A stretch of 64,000 bases of DNA from Desertimonas flava (lineage in GTDB: Bacteria > Actinomycetota > Acidimicrobiia > Acidimicrobiales > Ilumatobacteraceae): positions 1 through 64,000 of the forward strand of contig NZ_QKYK01000003.1 in NCBI RefSeq assembly GCF_003426815.1, read 5' to 3'. The notes below the pieces were generated by a model. That model worked only from the letters and a program-made list of their open reading frames with translations. It was not told the DNA's origin and searched no databases. This document shows, piece by piece, positions 1-8,306 of this stretch (within the stretch, counting starts at the first letter, position 1; every line of letters starts with the position of its first letter). The position numbers and the translations under genes are program-made.

Positions 1-75
1 CGCCGCCTCGCCGACCGCATCATCCGACGCATGTGGAACGACACCCGCCAACAAGCCCAACCCATCGCCGCATGA
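1..75 (+). CDS. C-terminal end of an unidentified protein (partial)
   Basis: The reading frame is open from base 1 to a TGA at 73-75 and encodes the last 24 residues of a protein. The tail is basic and helical (RRLADRIIRRMW) and then rich in Gln and Pro. Too little remains to name a family. A transposase tail is one possibility because a short CTCC/GGAG hairpin and repeat-rich DNA follow, but this is a guess. The upstream sequence would settle it. Confidence 0.45.
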   Translation, partial: RRLADRIIRRMWNDTRQQAQPIAA

Positions 76-114
76 CCACCCTCCTTGACAAAGGAGCAAC
101 TCCGCCGCCGCCTC

Positions 115-206
115 TTTCGTCTCCTCGTGCGAGCGAAGCGAGCTCAAATCATCCTCGCCGCAACGGAGCGAGCGAGCGCAGCGAGCGATGCGGAGTGAGG
201 ACGAAA
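115..206. repeat. Imperfect palindromic, repeat-rich intergenic segment
   Basis: TTTCGTC at 115-121 faces GACGAAA at 200-206. Between them are several GAGCGA/GAGCGCAGCGAGCG runs. The segment lies between the end of the partial gene (75) and the end of the convergent phosphatase gene (207), so it could act as a two-way terminator. It shares a 14-nt string (174-187) with a repeat inside the acyl-CoA dehydrogenase tail at 30742-30755, which suggests a dispersed palindromic element. Confidence 0.4.
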
Positions 207-887
207 TCAGACTGTGCGCTGATCGGGGTCGAGGTGCTCGACGTCGGAGAGCGAGGTGAGGCTGAAGACGTAGCCGTTGCCGATGGGCAACGCGACGAGC
301 CGGCTGATCGAGGCGTGGCGCATCACCAGGCGATCCCACTCCCACGGCGTGGGTGACAGCCCGAGCAGATGGCAGGTGACCACGGAGTTGGTGCCGGCGT
401 GGGCGACCAGGCCGATCCGGCGCTGCGGGTCGTCGATCTCCCAGACCGGCAACTCGCCGGGCACCGGCCGGATCCCCCGCTCGGCGAGGAAGGCCGTGGC
501 TCCGTCGCGGACCCTGGCGACGAACTCACTCATCGCCTCGCCGCCGTCGAGGCCGTCCCAGATCGCCTCCGCCGGTCGCTCCCGCAGCTCCTTGAAGGCC
601 TTCGCCGCCCGGTCGGCGGGAACGCCGTGCCAGTCGGGATCGCGGATCTCCTCCAGCCAGGGCTCGACGACCTCGTCACGCCCGAGCACCTCGAGGATGG
701 GCGCCGCGGTCTGCCGCGCCCGCTGCATCGGAGAGACGAAGATCTCGTCGAAGCGCTCGTCGACGAGCGCCTTGGCCAGCCGCCCTGCTTGCGTCTGCCC
801 CAGTTCGGTGAGCGGAGGATTGACGATCGCCCGCTCGTCCTTGACCCATTCGGGTTGGGCGTGGCGCATCAGGACGAGTTCCGTCAT
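207..887 (-). CDS. Histidine phosphatase family protein (phosphoglycerate mutase-like)
   Basis: A 226-residue protein of the RHG histidine phosphatase superfamily. The phosphohistidine motif MRHAQPEW is at residues 7-14 and the second histidine lies in GLVAHAG near residue 160. The segment FVSPMQRARQTA carries the usual arginine of the active site. Length fits stand-alone cytoplasmic phosphatases of this family. The substrate cannot be read from the sequence: sugar phosphates, cobalamin precursors and small phosphometabolites are all used by relatives. The gene is monocistronic, divergent from the DUF2510 gene at 980. Confidence 0.88.
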   Translation of the reverse strand: MTELVLMRHAQPEWVKDERAIVNPPLTELGQTQAGRLAKALVDERFDEIFVSPMQRARQTAAPILEVLGRDEVVEPWLEEIRDPDWHGVPADRAAKAFKELRERPAEAIWDGLDGGEAMSEFVARVRDGATAFLAERGIRPVPGELPVWEIDDPQRRIGLVAHAGTNSVVTCHLLGLSPTPWEWDRLVMRHASISRLVALPIGNGYVFSLTSLSDVEHLDPDQRTV

Positions 888-979
888 GCGGGCCAGGCTA
901 CGGGGGCGTCACCGTCCGCTGGCGACCATTTCCGGGTCCGTGGCCGCGCCGTTCCGTCTGCCGGAGGGATCCGGCCTCT

Positions 980-1771
980 ATGGTGCCGGGCGTGAATCAG
1001 CCGGGCCCGAACCCTCCCGGCGCGCCACCCCGCGCCGACTGGTATCCGGATCCGACCGGCCGCTACGAGTACCGCTACTTCAACGGTGTCACCTGGACGG
1101 CCGACGTCAGCCGCAACGGCGTCCGCAGCGTGGACACGGCCCCGATGCCGGTGCCCGGCACCAGCCAGCCTGCGAGCTGGGTCACCACGCCGGCGCCGCG
1201 GCGCAGCGGCAAGGCGACGGCTGCGCTCGTGCTCGGCATCGTCGCCCTCGCCCTGTCGTGGGTACCGTTCCTCTTCGTCGTCGGCGGGCTGTGCGGCATC
1301 CTGGCCATCGTCTACGGGGTCATCGCCCGGCGGGCCAACCCGCCCGATCCCAGAGGGTTCGCCGGGGTCGGCATCGTGCTCGGCGCGGCATCGCTCGTGG
1401 TGTGCGCCCTCGGGGTGTTCCTCACCGTCCTCGTGATGAACGAGGTCGACTCGTTCACCGACCCGCCCGACCACGACGTCGAGATCACCCGCTGTGCTCG
1501 CAACGGCTCGTCGGTCGACATCACGGGATCGCTGACCAACGTCGACGACCGCAGCAGCGAGTACCTGGTGTTCGTGCGCACGCGGGCCGGCGGCGAGATG
1601 GGCACGGCCGTCATCGACGTGGGCCGGGTGGCGGCGGGATCGACAGAGACCTTCACGGCGACGCTTCGACTTCCCGGCATCGACCCCGAGCGGGCCGCCG
1701 GCACCGAGACCACCTGCGTCGTCACCCACGTCACCGGGCCCTATCCGTTCGGCGTCGCCCTGTCGCCGTGA
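980..1771 (+). CDS. DUF2510 domain membrane protein
   Basis: A 263-residue protein. Residues 20-44 form a DUF2510 module (DWYPDPTGRYEYRYFNG, then W), a short tryptophan-rich domain common in actinobacterial membrane proteins. A Pro-rich linker leads to two hydrophobic segments near residues 78-120 and 130-155, arranged like the DUF4190 hairpin. The polar C-terminal 110 residues (CARNGSSVDITGSLTNVD) look like an extracytoplasmic beta domain of the FxLYD kind. ATG at 980 is used, but an in-frame GTG at 992 is also possible. The function is unknown. It converges on the ABC exporter with a 10-base gap. Confidence 0.8.
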   Translation: MVPGVNQPGPNPPGAPPRADWYPDPTGRYEYRYFNGVTWTADVSRNGVRSVDTAPMPVPGTSQPASWVTTPAPRRSGKATAALVLGIVALALSWVPFLFVVGGLCGILAIVYGVIARRANPPDPRGFAGVGIVLGAASLVVCALGVFLTVLVMNEVDSFTDPPDHDVEITRCARNGSSVDITGSLTNVDDRSSEYLVFVRTRAGGEMGTAVIDVGRVAAGSTETFTATLRLPGIDPERAAGTETTCVVTHVTGPYPFGVALSP

Positions 1772-1781
1772 CGGCGGCCGC

Positions 1782-3605
1782 TCAGGTCGGGGCGTCCTGC
1801 ACCGACGTCGCCGCGATCCAGGCGTCGTAGAGCCGGGCGTACGCGCCGCCGGCGGCGACCAGTTCGGCATGGGTGCCGTCGTCGACGAGCTCGCCCCGCT
1901 CCATCACCAGCACCCGGTCGGCCCGCGCTGCCGTGGAGAGCCGGTGGGCGATGGCGATCGTCGTCCGCCCCGCCGCCAGACGTTGCAGTGCTCGCGAGAT
2001 GCGCACCTCCGTGAGGGCGTCGACCGACGACGTCGCCTCGTCGAGCACCAGCACGTCGGGGTCCGCCACGCCGGCGCGCAGCAGGGCGACGAGCTGACGC
2101 TCCCCCGCTGAGAGCTTCTCGCCTCGCTCTCCGACACCGGCCATCAGCCCCTCGGGGAGGCTGCCGACCCAGTCGTCCAGCTCGAGATCGCGCACGACCG
2201 ACTCGATCTCGGCGAGCGACGTCCCGGGACGGGCGAACCCGACGTTGGCGGCGATCGAGTCGTCGAACAGGAAGGGCTCCTGCGAGACGACGACGAGGCG
2301 GCGCCGCAGATCGGCGTTGTCGACGCGTGGGAGCGGCACGCCGCCGAGGTACACCTCTCCGACCGTGGGGTCGGCGAACCGGGCGATCAGGCGCCCGAGC
2401 GTCGTCTTGCCCGATCCGGTGGCCCCGACGAGCGCGACCTGCTGACCGGCTGGGATGGTGAGATCGACATCGCGAAGCACCGCTTCGTCCAGTGAGGTGG
2501 CCGTCCCCCTCGTGGGATAGGCGAAGCTCACGCCGCACACGTCGACGGCGAGCGGACCCGGAGGCAGCGGGATCGGATCGGTGGCGGCCGGCGGACCCAC
2601 GGGCAGGTCGAGCACGCCGAGCACCCGGCGCAGCCCGGCCACCGCGCTCTGCGTCTGGTCGAGCACCTCGGTGAACTCGGCGATCGGCTCGAGGAACCGG
2701 TACGTGAGGAACATGAAGCCGACCATGGCCCCGGCGGTGAGGCCGGCCGACGGGCCACGGGCGACGCCGACCACGATCACGCCGGCCACCGTGAGCGTGG
2801 AGAAGATCTCGCCGGCGGGGTACAGCAGAGCGCCGATGATGCCGGCGCGGATCTGCGACTTCGCTCGCTTCTCGACCGCTTCGCTCGCCCGAGCGCCGTA
2901 CACCTCACCCGCGCCGTAGGCCCGGATCGTCTCGGCGCCGGCGACCACCTCGCTGATGGACGCGAGCATCTCGCCGTTGTCCTCGCGGGCCCGCTCGTAG
3001 GCACGCACGAGGCGCTGTTGCATGGAGCGCAGCACGAACACCAACGGTGCGGCGAGGGCGAAGGCGACCACGGCGAGGATCCAGTCGTAGGCGAGCATCA
3101 CCGACGCGACGAGCAGCATGAGCGGCCCGTTGAGCAGCCAGGCGAGGCCGCCCCATTGGAAGAACTGGGCCAGCGTCTCGATGTCGCTGGTGACCCGGGC
3201 GACGAGGGCGCCGCGGCGCTCCTCGTTGTGGTCGGCCAGGCTCAGTCGGTGGATGTGCGACACCAGGCGACCACGAAGATGGAACAGCGCCTGCTCGCTG
3301 CGGGCGCCGAGACGGAGGATCGCCTGGCGGCTGGCGAGACCGGAGATGAGCAGGGAGGCGGCGGCGATGGCCGCGAGCACGGCCACGAGGCCGACGCGGA
3401 CGCCGCCATCGTTGACGATCCCCCGGTCGATCGCCTGCTGCAGGAGGATGGGTAGGACGACGCGCCCGGTCGCTCCGATCGCGGCGAACATCCACGTGAC
3501 CCCGAGGCCCTGCCGCAGGACCGGAGCCTCCTCGAGGCCGCGGCCGATCGTGCGGGCGGCAGAGAAGCGCCCGACGGGCTCGGCGAGCACGGTCGGCGCG
3601 GTCAC
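1782..3605 (-). CDS. ABC exporter subunit, fused membrane and ATPase domains (second of pair)
   Basis: A 607-residue half transporter. Residues ~30-320 hold six membrane segments of an ABC type 1 exporter fold. The ATPase domain follows, with Walker A GATGSGKTT near residue 395, signature LSAGERQ, Walker B VLVLDEATS with an intact catalytic Glu, and the H-loop AHRLST. The GTG start at 3605 overlaps the stop of the upstream exporter gene by 4 bases, so the two are translationally coupled. The partner carries a degenerate Walker B, so this subunit supplies the active glutamate of a heterodimer. The substrate (lipid, drug or peptide) is unknown. A longer frame reaches 4454 but only as the shadow of the upstream gene. 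Confidence 0.92.
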   Translation of the reverse strand: MTAPTVLAEPVGRFSAARTIGRGLEEAPVLRQGLGVTWMFAAIGATGRVVLPILLQQAIDRGIVNDGGVRVGLVAVLAAIAAASLLISGLASRQAILRLGARSEQALFHLRGRLVSHIHRLSLADHNEERRGALVARVTSDIETLAQFFQWGGLAWLLNGPLMLLVASVMLAYDWILAVVAFALAAPLVFVLRSMQQRLVRAYERAREDNGEMLASISEVVAGAETIRAYGAGEVYGARASEAVEKRAKSQIRAGIIGALLYPAGEIFSTLTVAGVIVVGVARGPSAGLTAGAMVGFMFLTYRFLEPIAEFTEVLDQTQSAVAGLRRVLGVLDLPVGPPAATDPIPLPPGPLAVDVCGVSFAYPTRGTATSLDEAVLRDVDLTIPAGQQVALVGATGSGKTTLGRLIARFADPTVGEVYLGGVPLPRVDNADLRRRLVVVSQEPFLFDDSIAANVGFARPGTSLAEIESVVRDLELDDWVGSLPEGLMAGVGERGEKLSAGERQLVALLRAGVADPDVLVLDEATSSVDALTEVRISRALQRLAAGRTTIAIAHRLSTAARADRVLVMERGELVDDGTHAELVAAGGAYARLYDAWIAATSVQDAPT

Positions 3606-5527
3606 GCGCCGCCTCCGACCGCTTCGGTCACCGGGACCAAGGCGTCGCTGTCGGCGCCCTCGCGGTCCGCCTCGAACGCCTCCATCAGCTCTCGGTAGGC
3701 GGCGCTCCGGTCGAGCAGCTCGGTGTGGGTGCCGTGGTCGATAACCCGGCCGCGCTCGAGGTACACGACGTCGTCGGCGAGGGCGATCGTCGACGGCCGC
3801 GACGCCACCATCAACACCGTGGTGGTGTCGAGGGCCCGGCGCAGGTTGGTGAGCACGGCCCGCTCGGTCGCCGGATCGAGCGCCGAGGTCGTGTCGTCGA
3901 GCAGCAGCAGCGTCGGGTGCCGCACCAGAGCCCGGGCGAGGGCGACCCGCTGGCGCTGGCCACCGCTCAGGCTCACACCGCGCTCGCCGACGACGGTGTC
4001 CAGGGCACCCGGCAACTCGGCGACGAAGCGGTCGGCGAGGGCGAGCCGCAGGGCCGCCCAGATCTCCTCGTCGCTGGCGTCCGTACCGATGGTGATGTTC
4101 TCGCGGATGGTGCCGGCGAACAGGAAGGCCTCCTGGAACACGATGGCCCGCTCGCCGGCACTCGTGGCCACCGTGCCCGAGTCGGGACCGACCAGCCCGG
4201 CCGCCAGCTCGACGAGCGTGCTCTTGCCCGAACCGGTTGGCCCGACGACGGCGACGATGCGCCCGGCGGGCACGACGAGATCGATGTGGTCGAGCGCCGG
4301 CGCCTCGGCCTGGTCCGGCCGGCCACCGACCGCGCCGTGGAACCGGAACGTGACGTCGTCGAGGCGTAGGCCGATACCAGCCGGTGCCACGTCGATCGAC
4401 GCCAGCGGATCGGGCTCGATGGGCTCGTCGAGCACCTCGCGTACCCGCTCCCAACCCGACAGCGAGTGGGGCATCTCCGACAGGGCGAAGCCGATGATGC
4501 GCAGCGGGAACACCAGCAGCGTGAAGAGGTAGACGAAGCTGGAGAGCTCGCCGACGGTGACGGCACCGCTACGCACCCGGTACGCCCCGACCACGACGAG
4601 GCCGACGTTGACGAGCGACGGCAGGACGTCGAGCAGCGCCTCGAACGTGCCGCGCAGGCGGACGGCTCTGACTCGGGCATCCCGCAAGCGGCCGGCGATC
4701 TCTGCGAGCCGGTCGGTCTCGCGCTGTTCGGCACCGTAGGCCTTCACCAGCTGCACGCCCTCGAAGCTCTCGTGGACGCCGGCCGACAACCGGCCCAGCT
4801 CGAGCTGGGCGGCGTCGAAGTGGCGATCGACGCGCCGCTGATAGCGGATGTTGGTGATCATCAGCAGCGGGAACACGGCGACGGCGACCCCGCCGAGCAC
4901 GACGTCGGTGAGCAGCAGCCACACCGACGACACGACGATCATGAGGACCGTTCCCGTGGCGAACGGGATCGGCGAGAGCACGGCGATCGCCCCGTCGGTG
5001 TCGACGCCGGCGCGTCCGACGAGGTCGCCGTCGGGCCGCTTCTGGTGCCATGACACGGGCTGGGTGACGAGGCGGTCGACCACGCCGCGACTGAGCGACG
5101 AGGCGACCCGCCAGTTGGTCATGCCGGCGAACGTGCGGCGGGTGACGATGCCGGCGGCACGGACCAGGCCGACCACGACGACGAACGTCACACCACCGAC
5201 GACCGCGGACGTGGCGACACGGCCCTCGTCGAAACGGGGAACGAAGACGTGGTCGATCACCCATTCGACGGCGACGCTCGATCCGACGGTGCACAGCGCG
5301 TACACGGCCGCGCCGGCGACGGCGACGCCGAACACGCCCTTGTGCATGCTGACCATCGCCACGATCATCCGCATGCCGCGCCGGAAGCGACCGGACCGGT
5401 CTGGTGTCGGAGTCTGCCCCACTCTCCGCTTGTCTATCGGCTCCGCATCCCGGTTCGATGCCTCGTTTCGGGCGGCGGGCGCTCGGCCACGCCGTCGGCC
5501 CCCGCGATCCCCGGCCGGGGCGATCAT
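3602..5527 (-). CDS. ABC exporter subunit with degenerate Walker B (first of pair)
   Basis: A half transporter of about 641 residues with an N-terminal membrane domain and a C-terminal ATPase (Walker A GPTGSGKST, signature LSGGQRQRV). Walker B reads LLLLDDTTSALD: the catalytic Glu that normally follows the Asp is Asp here. In heterodimeric exporters such as TM287/288 and LmrCD one site is degenerate in this way, so this gene and the one at 1782 are inferred to form one such exporter. The ATG at 5527 is chosen because it leaves space for the divergent doxX-like gene. An ATG at 5374 would give a 590-residue protein starting just before the first membrane helix. Confidence 0.9.
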   Translation of the reverse strand: MIAPAGDRGGRRRGRAPAARNEASNRDAEPIDKRRVGQTPTPDRSGRFRRGMRMIVAMVSMHKGVFGVAVAGAAVYALCTVGSSVAVEWVIDHVFVPRFDEGRVATSAVVGGVTFVVVVGLVRAAGIVTRRTFAGMTNWRVASSLSRGVVDRLVTQPVSWHQKRPDGDLVGRAGVDTDGAIAVLSPIPFATGTVLMIVVSSVWLLLTDVVLGGVAVAVFPLLMITNIRYQRRVDRHFDAAQLELGRLSAGVHESFEGVQLVKAYGAEQRETDRLAEIAGRLRDARVRAVRLRGTFEALLDVLPSLVNVGLVVVGAYRVRSGAVTVGELSSFVYLFTLLVFPLRIIGFALSEMPHSLSGWERVREVLDEPIEPDPLASIDVAPAGIGLRLDDVTFRFHGAVGGRPDQAEAPALDHIDLVVPAGRIVAVVGPTGSGKSTLVELAAGLVGPDSGTVATSAGERAIVFQEAFLFAGTIRENITIGTDASDEEIWAALRLALADRFVAELPGALDTVVGERGVSLSGGQRQRVALARALVRHPTLLLLDDTTSALDPATERAVLTNLRRALDTTTVLMVASRPSTIALADDVVYLERGRVIDHGTHTELLDRSAAYRELMEAFEADREGADSDALVPVTEAVGGGA

Positions 5528-5563
5528 GGGCTGGAACAGCGCGGTCTTGTACCCTCGACGCAG

Positions 5564-6082
5564 ATGAACGAGCTCGACCACGTCAATTTCGCCCTGCTCG
5601 TCCTGCGCCTCTTCTTCGGGGTCGCCCTGGCCGCCCACGGGTACAACAAGGTCTTCGGCGGCGGTGGCCTCGCAGGCACGGCTCGTTGGTTCGGCTCGAT
5701 CGGAATGAAGTGGCCGAACCTCCAAGCCCGCATGGCCGCCGGCACCGAGATCGGCGCCGGGCTGCTGTTCGCCGCCGGCCTGCTCACCCCGTTCGCCGCC
5801 GCCGGCGTCATCGGCCTGATGGTCGTCGCCGGGTGGTCGGTGCATCGCAACAACGGCTTCTTCATCGTGAAGAGCGGTTGGGAGTTCACCGCCGCCTTCG
5901 CCATCGTCGCCTGGGCCGTCGGAGCCATCGGTGCCGGCCGGTTCAGCCTCGACAACGCCTTCGACATCACGTTCGACGACTGGACGGGAGCACTGATCGC
6001 CGCGCTGCTCGGCGTCGGAGCGGGCATCGCCCAGCTCGTCGTGTGCTACCGCCCGGCGTCCGTCGCCACGGCACCGTCGTGA
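5564..6082 (+). CDS. DoxX family membrane protein
   Basis: A 172-residue integral membrane protein with four hydrophobic segments. The first helix carries LRLFFGVALAAHGYNKVFGG, typical of the DoxX family, followed by the conserved MAAGTEIGAGLLFAAGLLTP helix. DoxX proteins sit in the cytoplasmic membrane and some are linked to oxidative stress and thiol or quinone redox; the exact role here is unknown. ATG 5564 is chosen over upstream in-frame starts because it gives the family length and leaves 36 bases to the divergent exporter gene. Its stop overlaps the next gene's GTG. Confidence 0.88.
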   Translation: MNELDHVNFALLVLRLFFGVALAAHGYNKVFGGGGLAGTARWFGSIGMKWPNLQARMAAGTEIGAGLLFAAGLLTPFAAAGVIGLMVVAGWSVHRNNGFFIVKSGWEFTAAFAIVAWAVGAIGAGRFSLDNAFDITFDDWTGALIAALLGVGAGIAQLVVCYRPASVATAPS

Positions 6083-6702
6083 GCGGACTCAGCGAGCAGA
6101 CCAGCGACGTGACCGACCGGGCCCCCCGGGGCGATCAACCCGCCGATGGCGGCTTCCCGCCCGAGACGGAATCGCCGGGCTCGAAGTGGTGGCGCATCCC
6201 GATGCTGCTGGTCATCGTGGGATTCGCCGCCTTCTGGGTCTGGGCGCTCTTCTTCGCCTCGAAGGAAGCGGTGAACAAGATCGAGGATCGCGGCTGGGCC
6301 GAGCGCGCCGAACAGATCTGTGCGACGGCGAAGGACGAGCGTCTCGAGCTGACGAACTTCACCGAGATCGACCCCGACGACCCCGCGCAGCGCGATCAGC
6401 TCCTGGCCATGGCCGACAACCTCGACGCCGCCACCAGCATCCTCGAGGACATGCTCGACAGCGTCGTGGCCGTCAGCCCGGTCGACCCCAAGGGCGCCGC
6501 CATCGTGCCCCTGTGGGAAGCGGACTACCGCACCTACCTCAACGACCGCCGGGTCTTCACCGACGACCTCAGGGCCGGCAACATCCGCGGCTTCTCCGAG
6601 ACCGCCGTGGAGGGCATCCCGATCAGCGAGCGCATCGAGACGTTCGCCGGCGACAACGAGATGCCCTCGTGCGCCCCGCCCTACGACATGCCCAGCAAGT
6701 AG
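6079..6702 (+). CDS. Single-pass membrane protein of unknown function
   Basis: A 207-residue protein starting at a GTG that overlaps the DoxX stop by 4 bases (GTGA), so it is probably cotranslated with DoxX. After a charged N-terminus of about 35 residues comes one membrane helix (IPMLLVIVGFAAFWVWALFF, ~residues 38-57). The outer part of about 145 residues has two cysteines, C~75 in AEQICATAKDE and C~199 in EMPSCAPPYDMP, which could form a disulfide. The middle region looks helical. No known domain is recognised. Many Acidimicrobiia carry such small secreted helical domains next to membrane genes. Confidence 0.75.
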   Translation: MSGLSEQTSDVTDRAPRGDQPADGGFPPETESPGSKWWRIPMLLVIVGFAAFWVWALFFASKEAVNKIEDRGWAERAEQICATAKDERLELTNFTEIDPDDPAQRDQLLAMADNLDAATSILEDMLDSVVAVSPVDPKGAAIVPLWEADYRTYLNDRRVFTDDLRAGNIRGFSETAVEGIPISERIETFAGDNEMPSCAPPYDMPSK

Positions 6703-6808
6703 CACGCCGGCGTTCCAGTCGCAGTGGCTGACCTGACGGGATGTGCCAGGGCGGTGAGCGGAAAGGGCGTGCGAGGCGGAGGGCCGTCCGCTGGTCGCCG
6801 TCCCAACC

Positions 6809-6850
6809 GGAGGGTAAATACCGGACGCTTCGGTGGGGTATTTACCCTCC
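6809..6850. promoter_or_regulatory. 14-bp perfect inverted repeat, possible operator or two-way terminator
   Basis: GGAGGGTAAATACC at 6809-6822 is followed by its exact reverse complement at 6837-6850 with a 14-base loop. It lies 107 bases after the membrane protein stop and 125 bases before the acetyltransferase start. It has no T-run, so a simple intrinsic terminator is unlikely on its own. The AT-rich core in a GC-rich background would suit a protein binding site. Confidence 0.55.
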
Positions 6851-6974
6851 CGTTCGTACCTGGAGGTGTCCCGGCGGCGAGAGAGCGCCCGGGAGTGATC
6901 GAATCCGCAGCAGCTCGAGTGGGTGCCTCGTGACATCGTGGGCGGGTGGCGGCACGAGTGGACCTGCTGTAGCG

Positions 6975-7523
6975 ATGCCATGCGGTAGCGAGCGCAGGGT
7001 CATCGAGAGCGAGCGGCTCGTCCTACGGCCGATCGAGCTCGGCGATGTCGATGTGCTGGTGCGCCTCGACAGCGACCCGGAGGTGATGCGCTATCTGACC
7101 GGTCGTCCGTCGACCAGGGAGGAGGTCGAGGCGGTCGTCGCCGAACACCTTGGCCACCGGTGGATCGCGTCGGACCGGGCCTCGGGTGACTTCGTCGGCT
7201 GGTTCGGTCTCGTTCCCATCGGGGACTCGTCCTTCAGTGTCGGGTACCGGCTCCGGCGAGAGCAGTGGGGCCGAGGTCTAGCGACCGAGGGAACCCGGCT
7301 GCTGATCGCGACGGCGTTCGACGTTCACGGGGCACGTCGCGTGACAGCAGAGACGATGGCGGTGAACACCCGCTCGCGCTCCGTCATGGAACGCTGCGGG
7401 ATGCGTTACACGAGGACGTTCCACATGGACTGGGATGACCCGCTTCCCGGGACCGAGGAAGGCGAGGTCGAGTACGAGATCACCCGTGAGGAGTGGCAGG
7501 CGGCGCACTCCGGTGACCGCTGA
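6975..7523 (+). CDS. GNAT family N-acetyltransferase (RimJ-like)
   Basis: A 182-residue acetyltransferase. It opens with IESERLVLRPIELGD, the hallmark of the RimJ/RimL-type GNAT subfamily, and has the acetyl-CoA loop YRLRREQWGRGLATEG followed by the late motif VNTRSRSVMERCGMR. Such enzymes acetylate protein N-termini, antibiotics or small amines; the substrate cannot be told. ATG 6975 gives the family's usual length; in-frame sequence upstream is poor and includes the inverted repeat at 6809. No operon partner is seen, and the next gene converges 159 bases away. Confidence 0.85.
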   Translation: MPCGSERRVIESERLVLRPIELGDVDVLVRLDSDPEVMRYLTGRPSTREEVEAVVAEHLGHRWIASDRASGDFVGWFGLVPIGDSSFSVGYRLRREQWGRGLATEGTRLLIATAFDVHGARRVTAETMAVNTRSRSVMERCGMRYTRTFHMDWDDPLPGTEEGEVEYEITREEWQAAHSGDR

Positions 7524-7682
7524 TCCTCGACAACCTCGCCGCATATCTCCAACGAATCAACGACTCACGACACTAGTAGGGCCTGAGTTCGGTGCTGTCG
7601 GGGCGGTAAGTGTGCAAGTTGCCGGAGTCGTCGCGGCGCACGGTGTATCCGTGAAGCGGGGACCGTCACGCGACCGTACCCC

Positions 7683-8306
7683 TCAGTGCGGGATGTGCTT
7701 GATGACCTTGGCGGGGTTGCCGGCGGCGACCGTGAACGAGGGGATCTCGCCGCGGACCACGCTGTTGGCACCGATCACGACGTGCTCGCCGATGGTCGCG
7801 CCAGGCAGCACCACCGTGCCGTGGCCCAGCCACGAGCCATTCCCGATCGACACCGGGCGTTCCGGCATCGTCTGCAGGGAGATCGGCCGGGTGGGGTCGT
7901 CGTAGCCGTGGTTCTGATCGGTGATGTACACGTGATGGCCGGTCCACACGTCGTCGCCGACCTCGATGCTGAGGTGACCGACGATGCCGCTCCCCTTGCC
8001 GATCAGGCAGCGGTCACCGATCCGCACCACCGGGTCGGTCAGACACTCCTGCCCGGGCACCATCCCGGCCGACAGCGTGACGTAGGGACCGATCATCGTG
8101 TGGGCACCGATGTGGATGTAGCGCTCGTTGAAGAGCGCGGCCGGCGGGAAGCAGATGACGCTGCGGTCTCCGAACCGGCCAAAGCGCTTGCCGCGGCGGG
8201 TCCCCGGACCGATCGCCCCGAGGCGTTGCACGCTCTCGAACCCGCGGTGCACGAGCTCGCCCGCCGCCCGTTTGACGTGGAGCATCGGGTTGAGCTTGCT
8301 GGTCAT
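7683..8306 (-). CDS. Left-handed beta-helix (hexapeptide repeat) acyltransferase
   Basis: A 207-residue transferase. Hexapeptide repeats run from about residue 70 to the end (IHIGAHTMIGPYV, VRIGDRCLIGKGSGIV, VSIGNGSWLGHGTVVL, ATIGEHVVIGANSVV), ending in the NPAKVIKHIP tail typical of the maltose/galactoside acetyltransferase group. The likely catalytic histidine is in the ITDQNHGYDDP loop. It probably O-acetylates a sugar or polyketide with acetyl-CoA in the cytoplasm. The ATG start overlaps the stop of the upstream CPBP gene by 4 bases, so both come from one transcript. Confidence 0.87.
   Translation of the reverse strand: MTSKLNPMLHVKRAAGELVHRGFESVQRLGAIGPGTRRGKRFGRFGDRSVICFPPAALFNERYIHIGAHTMIGPYVTLSAGMVPGQECLTDPVVRIGDRCLIGKGSGIVGHLSIEVGDDVWTGHHVYITDQNHGYDDPTRPISLQTMPERPVSIGNGSWLGHGTVVLPGATIGEHVVIGANSVVRGEIPSFTVAAGNPAKVIKHIPH

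Noticed and set aside
7524..7682. Possible mobile remnant in the gap between acetyltransferase and acyltransferase
   Set aside because: No repeats, hairpin or coding sense could be shown; it is just 159 bases of non-coding DNA.
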